A stretch of 64,000 bases of DNA from Nocardia ignorata NBRC 108230. Lineage in GTDB: Bacteria > Actinomycetota > Actinomycetes > Mycobacteriales > Mycobacteriaceae. The notes under the pieces were generated by a model. That model did no database searches. It was not told where the DNA came from and saw only the letters and a list, made by a program, of their open reading frames with translations. The stretch spans positions 49,467 through 113,466 of the forward strand of contig NZ_BDBI01000034.1 in NCBI RefSeq assembly GCF_001612905.1, read 5' to 3'. The position numbers and the translations under genes are program-made. Below, piece by piece: positions 52,132 to 61,608 of the stretch. How positions within the stretch are numbered: position 1 is the first letter of the stretch; each line of letters opens with the position of its first letter.

Positions 52132-54947
52132 CAACCACAACCGAAGCCACTGCACTGCGCATGTCGAGAGCCACTGTTGCCCAGTACCTTTCGTCGCACA
52201 AACGGCTGCAATCCGACCTGACGACACCCGGCGCACCGGTCATACTGCTACTGAGGGCCGAACCTGAATGGGATACGGACCCTGCCCTTTCCCTCGCTGA
52301 CGGCCGTTCCGCGCGAGTGTCAGTGGCCGCCTCACCGCTCGCGGTGCACGAAACGGTGTTGGCTCATGCCCGCGAGATCTCTCCCGACCCGCGCGTCCTC
52401 GTCGTGCTCACCGATGTCGAAGAACACGACCTGGACCCAGCGATCCTGGCTCGAACCCACCGAGGACGTGTCCACGCCGTCGACCGATGGGACATCGTCC
52501 GCGAATCGTTCGGCGCCACGGCCATCGACCCGCGGCTCAAGCGTGCGGGGTGGGCGTGCGAGGCACTGCTCGACGCCGCGGGCGCCCAAGGCTGGCCCGC
52601 CTCGATGGCTGGTCGTGTCCTGTCGCGTGTCGCGGCCCTGACCGCGCTGACAGGTCGACGACTGCGCATCCACTCCGGTGCCGATCGCATCGACCCGATC
52701 GCGCTGCTCGAATGGACCCAGCACCCGGGGGCGCCCCAACTGCTGCTCGATCTCCGGGCTCCCGAACGGGACGGCCTCATCGAGTTCCTCAGCGAGCCGG
52801 AGCAATCCGGTGCGACCGGCACGGCGGTCAGCGCCCTCACCAAGGCTGGGCACGGGCCTGAGGCACTTGCGTACGGACTTGTCTGTGCGGCACTCTGGCA
52901 GCACGCCACCCCTGGCAACGCCGTGTATCAGGCACGGGGACGCGTCGAGCGTTGGCTCGGCGAGCACCCCCCGGTCCAGGGCGAGGCCCTCGACCGCCTG
53001 CTGGCGACCTTCGGACGAACCTGCGAGGACTATGTTCGCAACCTGCTGGTGAAAGCCCGGGTCGCGGATGATCTTCACGATGAAGCAGGCGACGAAGCCC
53101 TCGCCGCCCACAAGATCGCCAAAACCGTCCTCGCACAGGCTGATCTGTTGGTGCGGCAGTTCGGCGCGGGCGAAGCCGCCGCCCAGAGCCCCATCCTCAC
53201 GGCCGGATTGGAAGCCAGGTTCACCGCAGCGGGGCAGGCGCTCGGTCGTCGTAATCGCGAAGAGATCGACCGAGCCGTGAACGCCTTGCGTGAACACGAC
53301 CTCGCCGCGGATCACCGCGTCCGCATCACCCGGGTACGGATGGCTCAGCGGCTCGCCCGGTGGCTGGACACCGACCCCGACCCCACCGTCGACGGTAGCG
53401 TGGCCGCGGCTCTCAACCGCCAGATGCACAGCACCGCCTGGGCCGACCGGGCACTCGACTATCTCGACGCCGGTGGCGACGACGATCCCGCCTTGCGTGT
53501 CGCGTACGAATCCATCGCGACCCGAGCCCGGACCGTCCGCCGCGAGTTCGACCGTGAATTCGCCAAAAACCTTGCGGTGTGGACCGAATCGGGGACACCA
53601 CCGGGCTCGTTGCTCACCGTGGAATCCTTCCTCCACCGGGTGGTTCGACCGCTGGCCGCCACGCATCGCGTATTGCTGATCGTCGTCGACGGTATGAGCG
53701 CCTCCATCGCCACCGAACTGGCCGGTGAACTGCGTACCACCTTCGCCGAACACGACCCCCTGCCCGATGGTGAGCCCCGCCGTCGCTGCATGGCCGCGGC
53801 ACTGCCCAGCCTGACCGCCGTCTCGCGCACCTCGCTGTTCGCGGGCAAACTCATGAAGGGCGACCAGAAGACCGAGCAGCGGCTGTTCCCCGCGCACTCC
53901 TTCTGGGGAGCCAAACGCGCCGCCGTCTTCCACAAGAACGACCTGCGCAGCAAGCCCGGTGAGCGCTTCGGCGCCGACCTCAATGCAGCCCTGGAAGACC
54001 CGGATTGTCATGTCGCCGTCGTCCTCAACACCATCGACGACCGCTTGGCCAAGGAGGCCAAACTCGACGACTCCGGTTGGGAATCTCGCGAGATCGGCGA
54101 CCTTCGAGCGCTCGCATCAGCGGCGACTGCCCGGGGCATGGTCGTGCTGATCACCAGCGATCACGGGCATGTCATCGACCGGCACGGTAAGACGATCGCG
54201 GCCACCGGCGTCGAATCCGCACGGCATCGCGTGCCCGCTGCCGAGTTCGATCGACGCACCGACACCGAGATTCTGTTGCACGGACCACGGGTCGTCTGGC
54301 CGGAGCCCGGTGCCTCGATTGTCGCGTTGTGGGACAACGACTCCCGGTACACGGCTCAGAAAGCCGGATATCACGGCGGGGCGGCGCTGGCCGAGATCAC
54401 CATCCCGGTTCTAGCTTTCCTCCCGTATGGCGCCGACCGTCCGGCCGGCTGGCTCGAACTCGGCGATCAACGTCCCGCGTGGTGGCGCGACGACACCGAT
54501 CCGCTGCCCACACCGCCCCCACCAGCCGCGGTGAAAAAGGCAGCCAAGCGCCTGGCGAATCGGATCGCCGAGGAATCTGCCGCGCAGATCACCCTCGACA
54601 TCCCGCTGCCCGCCGCCGAACCGCTCTCCCGCCCCGCGAATCCGGCCGCGGATCTTGTCGCCGACCTTCTCGCGTCGGAGGTATTCGCGGCGCAGTTGGA
54701 ACAATTGGCCCGTAAACCGGCCAATTCGAAGCTGGAGAAGGCGATCCGCGCACTCCTGGACGGTCCGCAGTCCACCACCGCGCTGGCTCAACGTGTCGGC
54801 GACCCACCGTCACGCGCCAACGGCTTCGCCGCGATCCTCGGACAGCTACTGAATGTCGATGGCGTTCAGGTCCTCGAGATCCTGGCCGACGGTCGAACAT
54901 TGCGCCTCAATATCGGGCGCCTGCGAGCGCAATTCGGCCTGGCATGA
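52128..54947 (+). CDS. pglZ: BREX-2 phosphatase-fold protein PglZ
   Basis: 939 aa. The alkaline-phosphatase-like PglZ domain occupies about 490-800: RVLLIVVDGMSASIATELAG (D521), TAVSRTSLFAGK, VVLNTIDDRLAK and LITSDHGHVIDR, with the metal-binding Asp and His residues seen. The N-terminal 480 residues are helical. The C-terminal 110 residues contain a winged helix-like segment. The ATG is coupled to pglY. A 124-bp gap separates it from brxD, so a second promoter is possible. Confidence 0.93.
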   Translation: MTTTTEATALRMSRATVAQYLSSHKRLQSDLTTPGAPVILLLRAEPEWDTDPALSLADGRSARVSVAASPLAVHETVLAHAREISPDPRVLVVLTDVEEHDLDPAILARTHRGRVHAVDRWDIVRESFGATAIDPRLKRAGWACEALLDAAGAQGWPASMAGRVLSRVAALTALTGRRLRIHSGADRIDPIALLEWTQHPGAPQLLLDLRAPERDGLIEFLSEPEQSGATGTAVSALTKAGHGPEALAYGLVCAALWQHATPGNAVYQARGRVERWLGEHPPVQGEALDRLLATFGRTCEDYVRNLLVKARVADDLHDEAGDEALAAHKIAKTVLAQADLLVRQFGAGEAAAQSPILTAGLEARFTAAGQALGRRNREEIDRAVNALREHDLAADHRVRITRVRMAQRLARWLDTDPDPTVDGSVAAALNRQMHSTAWADRALDYLDAGGDDDPALRVAYESIATRARTVRREFDREFAKNLAVWTESGTPPGSLLTVESFLHRVVRPLAATHRVLLIVVDGMSASIATELAGELRTTFAEHDPLPDGEPRRRCMAAALPSLTAVSRTSLFAGKLMKGDQKTEQRLFPAHSFWGAKRAAVFHKNDLRSKPGERFGADLNAALEDPDCHVAVVLNTIDDRLAKEAKLDDSGWESREIGDLRALASAATARGMVVLITSDHGHVIDRHGKTIAATGVESARHRVPAAEFDRRTDTEILLHGPRVVWPEPGASIVALWDNDSRYTAQKAGYHGGAALAEITIPVLAFLPYGADRPAGWLELGDQRPAWWRDDTDPLPTPPPPAAVKKAAKRLANRIAEESAAQITLDIPLPAAEPLSRPANPAADLVADLLASEVFAAQLEQLARKPANSKLEKAIRALLDGPQSTTALAQRVGDPPSRANGFAAILGQLLNVDGVQVLEILADGRTLRLNIGRLRAQFGLA

Positions 54948-55071
54948 TCGCACTACGCCATGGGTCGTATACCGTCGTCGGCCGTTCGAGCGCTTCGAAG
55001 GCGGGTCCCACCCTTCGACATGGCCGCTCGTGGAGTCGGGAGCACCCACGCCCCATGGCAGGATTGTCCCG

Positions 55072-56385
55072 ATGAGTAGCGTTCCTTCTCCGGTCAGCGC
55101 AGTCCGTCGTCGCGACGTCATCGATGCACTGCGGCGCGGCGCCGTGCCGGGCAACGGACTCGACCTTCTGGCGACGGGCCTGGACCGTTTCGAGGCTGCC
55201 CTCGACAACGAACTCGAGACGGTCGCCTCTGGTAGTGCGGTCTTCAAAGCGGTTCGCGGTGAGTACGGCTCCGGTAAGACGTTCTTCTCCCGGTGGCTCG
55301 GCGAACGTGCCCGAAAGAAGAGTTTCGCCGTCGCCGAGATCCAGATCTCGGAAACCGAGACGCCACTGCACAAGCTCGAGACCGTATATCGAAGGGTCAC
55401 CGAGCAACTCACTACGTCCAGCTTCCCACCGAGCGCCCTGCGCCCGGTGGTAGACGCCTGGTTTTACGCGTTGGAGGAGGACGCGCTCGCGGCCGGGGCC
55501 GATGAAGACACACTGCCCGAGGCGGTGGGCGAATTGATGACAGCACGGCTGGCCGAGGTGTCGCGCCACGCTCCCTCCTTCGCGACCGCACTGCGGGGCT
55601 ACCACCGGGCGCTGGCGGAGGACGACGAAGAAACCGCCGCGGCAATCCTCGCCTGGCTGGGAGGCCAACCGAACGTCGCCGCCGCGGCCCGTCGAGCCGC
55701 GGGCGTTCGCGGTGAGCTCGACCATTTCGGTGCGCTCGGCTTCCTCCAAGGTCTGCTGACGGTTCTCCGCGACAGCGGCCATCGCGGGCTGCTCCTGATC
55801 CTCGATGAAGTCGAGACTCTGCAACGCGTGCGTTCGGATGCGCGCGACAAAGCGCTCAACGCGCTGCGTCAGCTCATCGATGAGGTGCATTCGGGACGTT
55901 TCCCCGGCCTATATCTCCTCATCACCGGCACACCCGCCTTCTACGACGGCCAGCAGGGCGTGCAGCGCCTGGCACCTCTCGCCCAACGCCTTGCGACCGA
56001 TTTCACCACCGACCCTCGCTTCGACAATCCCCGCGCGGTGCAACTGCGGCTCTCCGGATTCACGATGGAATCCCTTGTGGCACTGGGAATCACGATCCGC
56101 GATCTCTATGCCCAGGGCAGCACCGATCCCGACCGCATCCGGGCAGTCGCCGACGACGCTTACATCGCCGACTTGGCCCGCGCCGTCAACGGCACCCTCG
56201 GCGGCAAGGTCGGCATCGCGCCACGACTGTTCCTCAAGAAGCTGGTCGGCGATGTGCTGGACCGCGTCGACCAATTCCCGGACTTCGACCCGCGCACCCA
56301 CTACCAACTCACGGTCAACACTGCGGAGCTCACCGACAGCGAGCGCAACCTCGTCAGCGCCGACGACATCGACCTCGAGCTGTGA
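55072..56385 (+). CDS. brxD: BREX-2 ATP-binding protein BrxD
   Basis: 437-aa ATPase of the BREX ATP-binding type (DUF2791). Walker A is EYGSGKTFF (G63-T70) and Walker B is LLLILDEVETLQRV near residue 245. The C-terminal part carries LFLKKLVGDVLDRVDQFPDF, typical of the family. The ATG at 55072 is chosen; the frame upstream is open but has no coding character. Its TGA overlaps the brxHI start (GTGA). Confidence 0.9.
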   Translation: MSSVPSPVSAVRRRDVIDALRRGAVPGNGLDLLATGLDRFEAALDNELETVASGSAVFKAVRGEYGSGKTFFSRWLGERARKKSFAVAEIQISETETPLHKLETVYRRVTEQLTTSSFPPSALRPVVDAWFYALEEDALAAGADEDTLPEAVGELMTARLAEVSRHAPSFATALRGYHRALAEDDEETAAAILAWLGGQPNVAAAARRAAGVRGELDHFGALGFLQGLLTVLRDSGHRGLLLILDEVETLQRVRSDARDKALNALRQLIDEVHSGRFPGLYLLITGTPAFYDGQQGVQRLAPLAQRLATDFTTDPRFDNPRAVQLRLSGFTMESLVALGITIRDLYAQGSTDPDRIRAVADDAYIADLARAVNGTLGGKVGIAPRLFLKKLVGDVLDRVDQFPDFDPRTHYQLTVNTAELTDSERNLVSADDIDLEL

Positions 56386-58514
56386 CGGAAGAGGTGTGGG
56401 ATCGACTCGATCCCGTGGTGGTGCACCACATCGTCAACTCGCTCGGCTGGCCGGGACTTCGCCCTTTGCAGCAGCAGGCGATCGCGCCGCTACTCGACGG
56501 TGAGGATGTCGTTCTCCTCGCACCCACAGCAGGTGGAAAAACCGAAGCAGCCTGCTTTCCCCTGCTCAGTGCCATGGCACAGCAGAAGTGGACCGGCATA
56601 TCGATCCTCTACCTTTGCCCGCTGAAAGCCCTACTGAACAACCTCGTCACACGCGTCGACAGCTATGCCCAATGGTTGGGTCGGCGAGCCGCACTCTGGC
56701 ACGGTGACGTCACGAATTCTCGTCGAGACCGCATCCGACGTGAACACCCCGACATCCTGCTCACCACGCCGGAGTCGTTGGAAGCCATGCTGATCGGCAC
56801 GAAAACTGATCACAATCAGCTCCTCGGCAATGTTCGTGCTGTCGTTATCGACGAGGTACACGCCTTCGCGGGAGACGACCGCGGCTGGCATCTGCTCGCG
56901 GTGCTGGAACGGCTACAACGGGTCACCGGTCGGCCGATCCAGCGGGTCGGGTTGTCGGCGACGGTCGGCAATCCGGACGAACTGCTGACTTGGCTCCAGG
57001 GCTCGGGGGCAGGAACCCGCCCCGGGCAGGTCGTCGCACCGGGTGTGACGCTGCCGGTGCCCGGTCGAATCGCCGCTCCCCCTCCAGGAGAGATCGAACT
57101 CGACTATGTCGGGTCGTTGGAGAATGCGGCGAAAGTCATCGCAGCACTGCATCGTGGTGAGAAGCGACTGGTGTTCTGCGATTCCCGGCGCCAAGTCGAG
57201 GAGCTCGGCGCGGCCCTGCGAACCCGTGGAGTGACCGTATTCCTCTCGCATGCCTCGCTTTCCGTCGATGAGCGTTCGCGCGCGGAACAGGCTTTCGCAG
57301 AAGCTCGCGACTGCGTCATCGTGTCCACCTCCACCTTGGAGTTGGGCATCGACGTCGGCGACCTGGACCGAGTAATCCAAATCGACTCACCGACCACCGT
57401 TGCGTCGTTCCTGCAGCGCATCGGCCGTACCGGACGCCGCGCGGGCAGCACCCGAAATTGCTTGTTCCTGGCGACCACGGACGACGCGCTCGTCCAGTCC
57501 GCCGGACTGCTGTTGCTGTGGGGACGAGGCTGGGTCGAGCCGATCATCCCGCCACCGGAGCCACGCCATCTCGTCGCGCAACAAATTCTGGCCGTCACCC
57601 TCCAGCACCACACCCTCGGCGACCGAATCTGGCCACGGGAATGGAACGGGCTGTCCCCGTTCGATGCCTCGGCCACGCCGATTCTGCGACACCTCGTCGA
57701 GCAAGGCCACCTCGATGACGACGGCGGACTCCTCCACATCGGCCCGGCTGCCGAAAAGCGTTTCGGCAAAAGGCATTTCCTCGACCTGACCGCGGCATTC
57801 ACCGCACCCCCACAATTCACCGTCCTGGCAGGCCGTCAGGAAATCGGGCACACAGATCCCTCCGTCTTGACCGACGACCGACCAGGCCCCCGTCTACTGT
57901 TGCTGGCAGGACGCAGCTGGCACGTCAACTACATCGACTGGTCACGTCGACGGGCTTTCGTCGAACCTGCCGAGTCCGGTGGCGTCGCGAAATGGTCGAG
58001 CATCGGCCTGCGCGGCCTGTCGTTCGAGCTGACCAGAGCCATCCGTGACACGCTGCTCGGCGCAGACCCACCCGTAGCGCTGACCAAACGAGCCCGTGGA
58101 CAACTCGACGACATCCGCGCCACTAGGGCCGTGAATGTAGTCAGCGGCGAATCCACCGTGATCGAACGCGAGGGTGAAGCCGTTCGCTGGTGGACCTGGG
58201 CGGGATATCGCGCCAACGCCACCCTCGCCGCATCCCTGCCCACCGTCGTCGACCCCACTCAACGCCCCAACGACTTCAGCATCCGGCTCCGACCCGATCT
58301 GTCCGTCGGCCTCTGGCGCGACGCTGTCGCGGAGCGACGGGGGCCGGGCTCGGTCCTGGTCCTGCCGATCGCCGACGAACGCGCAGCGAGAGGGTTGAAA
58401 TTCTCCGATGTTCTTCCGGACCACCTCGCCGCCGCGACCGTTTCCGCCCGGCTGGCGGACGTCGACGGCGCCCGTCAGGTCCTCAGCGAACGAACCTCAT
58501 GGCACATGCTCTGA
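56382..58514 (+). CDS. brxHI: BREX-2 DEAD/DEAH helicase BrxHI
   Basis: 710 aa, last gene of the operon. SF2 motifs: Walker A APTAGGKTEAA (near residue 48), motif II VIDEVHAFAGDD (D157), VGLSATVGN, and RIGRTGRRAG (motif VI). The C-terminal 300 residues contain the helicase-associated domains of the Lhr-like group (ATTDDALVQSAGLLLLW). The GTG overlaps brxD. Its 3' end overlaps the convergent DUF2075 gene by 18 bp. Confidence 0.92.
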   Translation: MTEEVWDRLDPVVVHHIVNSLGWPGLRPLQQQAIAPLLDGEDVVLLAPTAGGKTEAACFPLLSAMAQQKWTGISILYLCPLKALLNNLVTRVDSYAQWLGRRAALWHGDVTNSRRDRIRREHPDILLTTPESLEAMLIGTKTDHNQLLGNVRAVVIDEVHAFAGDDRGWHLLAVLERLQRVTGRPIQRVGLSATVGNPDELLTWLQGSGAGTRPGQVVAPGVTLPVPGRIAAPPPGEIELDYVGSLENAAKVIAALHRGEKRLVFCDSRRQVEELGAALRTRGVTVFLSHASLSVDERSRAEQAFAEARDCVIVSTSTLELGIDVGDLDRVIQIDSPTTVASFLQRIGRTGRRAGSTRNCLFLATTDDALVQSAGLLLLWGRGWVEPIIPPPEPRHLVAQQILAVTLQHHTLGDRIWPREWNGLSPFDASATPILRHLVEQGHLDDDGGLLHIGPAAEKRFGKRHFLDLTAAFTAPPQFTVLAGRQEIGHTDPSVLTDDRPGPRLLLLAGRSWHVNYIDWSRRRAFVEPAESGGVAKWSSIGLRGLSFELTRAIRDTLLGADPPVALTKRARGQLDDIRATRAVNVVSGESTVIEREGEAVRWWTWAGYRANATLAASLPTVVDPTQRPNDFSIRLRPDLSVGLWRDAVAERRGPGSVLVLPIADERAARGLKFSDVLPDHLAAATVSARLADVDGARQVLSERTSWHML

Positions 58515-60392
58515 CATAGCCTTCGCAGGCACCAGTTCAGTGAGCAATTGTTGGGTCTCGGGGTCTGTCGAATAGATGACGACACCACGCATGCCACGGG
58601 TGAGCAACACCTTATAGACATTGCGAATCAATTTGCCGAAATCCTCATCGAACAACGCCTTCGACCTCATCGCCGCGTCCAAGTTCCGATCGCGCACGCC
58701 GACGAGGCGTCCCTGACGAAATACCAGATCGGGGCCGATGATCACGCCCGCCCAGTCGTATTCGAAACCTTGCGCGGTGTAGATGCAGCCCACCTGCCCG
58801 AATCCGGCCGGGTCGGTCGCCCAGAACGAACTGGCCGGAGCATCACCGAGCGTCCTGGCAGCCTTGGAATTCCACGGCATCGACCACGACCCGATGCTGA
58901 CGTCTTCGACCAGACTCCCGTCGTCGTTCGGCGCGCTCCACGGCCAGCAGTACCCGGCAGTGATGCGCGCCGACTCACCCGCCTCATGCTTCGAACGCAA
59001 GAAGTCCTGCATCTCTTGCGGCGACTGCGCCACCCGGACCTCGAACGCGGGGTCGTCGGACCAGGGTGTCGGTCCACCCACTCGCAGTCCGAGCAGTCTG
59101 CGCACCCACTCGTCATACTCATCGCTGCCACCACACCGGAAAAGACCGTCCAAGGCGATCGTGTGGACCGGGAAGCCCGCCCGGGTCGCGTGGGACTGGA
59201 TCTCCTCCTGCGTCCCCACCTCACCTGGACGCACAACCTGATGCTCGTCGAGGAGGAACACCGGGACTTTGGCAGCGGCGATCAGTTCATCGATCTGTGG
59301 TCGCTCCTGTCGCTTCGCCCTCTCCGCTTTAGGCGTGAAACGATTCGTCGATACCGCGCGAATGCGATGCGCTTCATCGCAGATCAGAACATCGAGCTGG
59401 TTCTGCCGGTAGTCCGCAAAGGTTCGGTAGTAGTGGAACAGATCCTTCAGGTCCTTCGAACCCTTCGCAGGGAACTTCCGAAGAGTCTCGGTATAGGCGT
59501 TCGAACCGGTCGCATGCCGGACTTTGTATCCTTCTCGGTCCAACTCCGCGAGCAAGGTGATCGCGATCAGGCTCTTCCCGCTGCCTGGACCACCCGTCAC
59601 GATCACGACACTCTTCTGGTTCCGCTCATGTGACAACCGCACCTGGTCGAGCACCCGTTGGAAGGCGAGCTCCTGATTGTCCAGCAGTGAATAGTCGGTT
59701 CGACGGCGCAATTCCGACGCGGTGAAAGTGATCAGATCCGGGCGCGGCAGAATCTTGCTCGTCAACAACCGCTCAGCAGGCGCGCTTCCGCTGTGCGGGG
59801 CCAGCCTGCCGGTCAAGAACTTCCGGAGCTCGGTGCGCCGCTCACCGGTGAACAGGCGACCGAGCCGGTCAGGCTGTCTGGCCCGGAGAGTACTGATCGA
59901 GTTCTCGCTGGCATTGTGCAGATAGGCAACACCATGTACTGCCAGTGGGCGGTCATGGAGTACCTCGATGTACTGGATGAGGTACTTGCAGTAGTTGCGC
60001 ACCTGATCGATCGGATGGAGTTCCTCTGCCCGCGTGCCGCTGGCCCGCACGATGCGATCACTGTTGTAGACCAGCTCGGCCTTACTCCACTGCTTGAGCT
60101 CGACAACCACATAGCTGTCATCACCGGTTCGTGGATCGATCCCGGCGAGAATCACATCCGCCCGTTCCCGCGACTCCGGCAGGCGGAACTCGATCAACAT
60201 CTCGACATCGCCCAAACCTGCTTCGCACAGGTCCTCTGCAATCTCCGGGAGACTCGCTTCCCAGGACCGTGTGTGAGCATTATTCTGCTTGGCCTTGCGT
60301 CGCTGGCCCTCGATGATCATCTCGACAAGCACTGCCTCGAGAGACCACTTCCGCACCTCGGCAGCCGTCGTCCGCAGAACCCTCTCCACCAC
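58497..60392 (-). CDS. DUF2075 helicase with N-terminal nuclease-like domain
   Basis: 631 aa from the GTG at 60392 (preceded by AGGGGG); an ATG at 60440 is an alternative. The N-terminal 200 residues have a PD-(D/E)XK-like pattern (RADVILAGIDPRTG, then YVVVELKQW). The helicase part (DUF2075) has TGGPGSGKSLIAI, DVLICDEAHRIRAV, DEHQVV and CIYTAQGFEYDWAGVIIG with TRGMRGVVIYS. It is convergent with brxHI, overlapping by 18 bp, so it is not part of the BREX transcript. DUF2075 proteins are common in defence islands; function unproven. Confidence 0.8.
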   Translation of the reverse strand: MVERVLRTTAAEVRKWSLEAVLVEMIIEGQRRKAKQNNAHTRSWEASLPEIAEDLCEAGLGDVEMLIEFRLPESRERADVILAGIDPRTGDDSYVVVELKQWSKAELVYNSDRIVRASGTRAEELHPIDQVRNYCKYLIQYIEVLHDRPLAVHGVAYLHNASENSISTLRARQPDRLGRLFTGERRTELRKFLTGRLAPHSGSAPAERLLTSKILPRPDLITFTASELRRRTDYSLLDNQELAFQRVLDQVRLSHERNQKSVVIVTGGPGSGKSLIAITLLAELDREGYKVRHATGSNAYTETLRKFPAKGSKDLKDLFHYYRTFADYRQNQLDVLICDEAHRIRAVSTNRFTPKAERAKRQERPQIDELIAAAKVPVFLLDEHQVVRPGEVGTQEEIQSHATRAGFPVHTIALDGLFRCGGSDEYDEWVRRLLGLRVGGPTPWSDDPAFEVRVAQSPQEMQDFLRSKHEAGESARITAGYCWPWSAPNDDGSLVEDVSIGSWSMPWNSKAARTLGDAPASSFWATDPAGFGQVGCIYTAQGFEYDWAGVIIGPDLVFRQGRLVGVRDRNLDAAMRSKALFDEDFGKLIRNVYKVLLTRGMRGVVIYSTDPETQQLLTELVPAKAMSEHVP

Positions 60393-60872
60393 GTCGAAAT
60401 CCCCCTGGCAGCAGCACGAAACCTGCTGCAGCGGGGGCATATCCGTCCAGCGGAAGCCCGTCGGGCCGCAACCTGACTACAAGATCGTATCGCACGGCAG
60501 CGACACCATGGATCCTTCTGTGGCACAGCCCTTCCCGTCATCACCACGCTGACGGATGCGGCCCGCAGATCGTTCATCGGGTGTCCCGCCCAGCAACTGC
60601 ACAACCACCGCGACTTACCCAGCAGGTGGCTCGACGCCGAACCCATCCTCATCGCCCCGCACCCCGACAACCCGACAGTCCACGTCGAACCGGACCTGAC
60701 CGCAATAGCGCCGACCGTCTCCCGCTTCGGAGGCTGGCGTTTCAACGTCAGCACACCTGGAGCTGATGGCTGGACAGCGCGGATTGCACGCAGGCCCCCC
60801 TCTGCTGCCAGCGTGCTGTCCTCCGCAGGTTCGGTATTTGAAGAGACGTGGGCTCACGGTGCGTTCACGGAT
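60393..60872 (+). other. Rearranged non-genic stretch
   Basis: About 480 bases between the DUF2075 start and the inverted-repeat copy. No complete gene is seen. An unbroken plus-strand frame (from about 60,477 to 60,899) without a start codon of its own carries the ATP-grasp C-terminal remnant described separately. The 60,477-60,620 part of that frame (for example TLTDAARRSFIGC) is unassigned. Confidence 0.5.
60627..60785 (+). pseudogene. C-terminal fragment of R2K-type ATP-grasp protein on the opposite strand
   Basis: Plus-strand frame reading RWLDAEPILIAPHPDNP, then EPDLTAIAPTVSRFG and ADGWTARI. This matches the C-terminal part of R2K-clade ATP-grasp proteins, where ...ARxWWxDGxPxLxxxHPD follows directly after the point at which the minus-strand gene at 60931-61566 stops. 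The fragment is in inverted orientation to that gene, and after it the frame degenerates. I read it as the missing end of the same gene, moved by an inversion; homology is from memory of the family. Confidence 0.5.
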
Positions 60873-60931
60873 TCGCGCTGCTGGACCACGACGCGCTGCT
60901 GACCGGGGATATCGATGCTGCCGTCCGCCGT
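60873..60931 (+). repeat. 59-bp inverted repeat, left copy
   Basis: Identical over 59 bp to the reverse complement of 61405-61463. On the plus strand it encodes LLDHDALLTGDIDAAVRR, the same peptide the minus-strand ATP-grasp gene encodes at the right copy. Its right edge (60931) is exactly where the minus gene is cut: the last base of the gene's stop codon lies in the repeat. No transposase or recombinase gene is near. Confidence 0.9.
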
Positions 60932-61566
60932 CAGACTCGGGCCTCCGATGCGGGGCCGCCCGCCCTGTCAGTGAAGTCTTCGAACTCTCGCACCACGAGT
61001 CCACCTGTCAAGAAATCTCCCTGCAGTTCGACGAATTTTTCGACGACCCGTCGCAGGTTCTCGGAATCCCGCAGGTCGGGAATGAAGCAGGCGGTGTCCC
61101 ACTCGTGCTTGCGTGACTTCACGTAGTCCTTGACGATCCCCGCGCCGTCCCTGAGCGGCACGACCAACTGTGCGAGCACCGATTCATCGGGGATCTCGCC
61201 GGGTCTTGTCGCCGACCAGATAGTTCGCGGCGTCAACTCCTCGAACGAGGGATACCAACCGGGCAGTTCGTGGGCTGAGGCGTACTCGTCCGGCGAGACG
61301 GCCAGGCTGCAGCCGCGGGATGAAAGCGCTTGGGCCAGTTCGCGATATCGCTGCGCCGGAATCATCCAGCCCCGATACCACAGCCCTCTGCTGTCTCTGG
61401 CCACACGGCGGACGGCAGCATCGATATCCCCGGTCAGCAGCGCGTCGTGGTCCAGCAGCGCGACAGTTGCGCCCGCGGCTCGTGCGCTCTCGGCCTGCTC
61501 CGTGAAGTGTTCGTCGACCTTTCGCAGGCTCAGCGGGTCACAGCAGAACAGCAGGGTGGCGGTCAC
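60931..61566 (-). pseudogene. R2K-type ATP-grasp protein, C-terminally truncated
   Basis: 211 aa from a GTG. The N-terminal two thirds of an R2K-clade ATP-grasp protein are seen: LLFCCDPLSLRKVDEHF, ALLDHDALLTGDID, WYRGWMIPAQRY, VKDYVKSRKHEWDTACFIPD and GDFLTGGLVVREFEDF. The sequence ends in ASEARV at the stop, immediately before the conserved W(W)xDGxP region. Family members run about 60 residues further, with metal/nucleotide contacts there, so the product is probably inactive unless the rest is restored. It lies 42 bp downstream of the GntA-like gene in the same direction. Confidence 0.7.
61405..61463 (-). repeat. 59-bp inverted repeat, right copy
   Basis: Reverse complement of 60873-60931 with no mismatch. 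It lies inside the ATP-grasp gene, about residues 35-54. The segment between the two copies is 473 bp. Confidence 0.9.
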
Positions 61567-61608
61567 CCTCGCACAATAGTCGGCGGGGTAATCGCGCAGT
61601 CAGGCATT

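Noticed and set aside
60873..61463. 59-bp inverted repeats as ends of an insertion sequence
   Set aside because: The repeat is an internal segment of the ATP-grasp gene, there is no transposase between the copies and no target duplication was seen.
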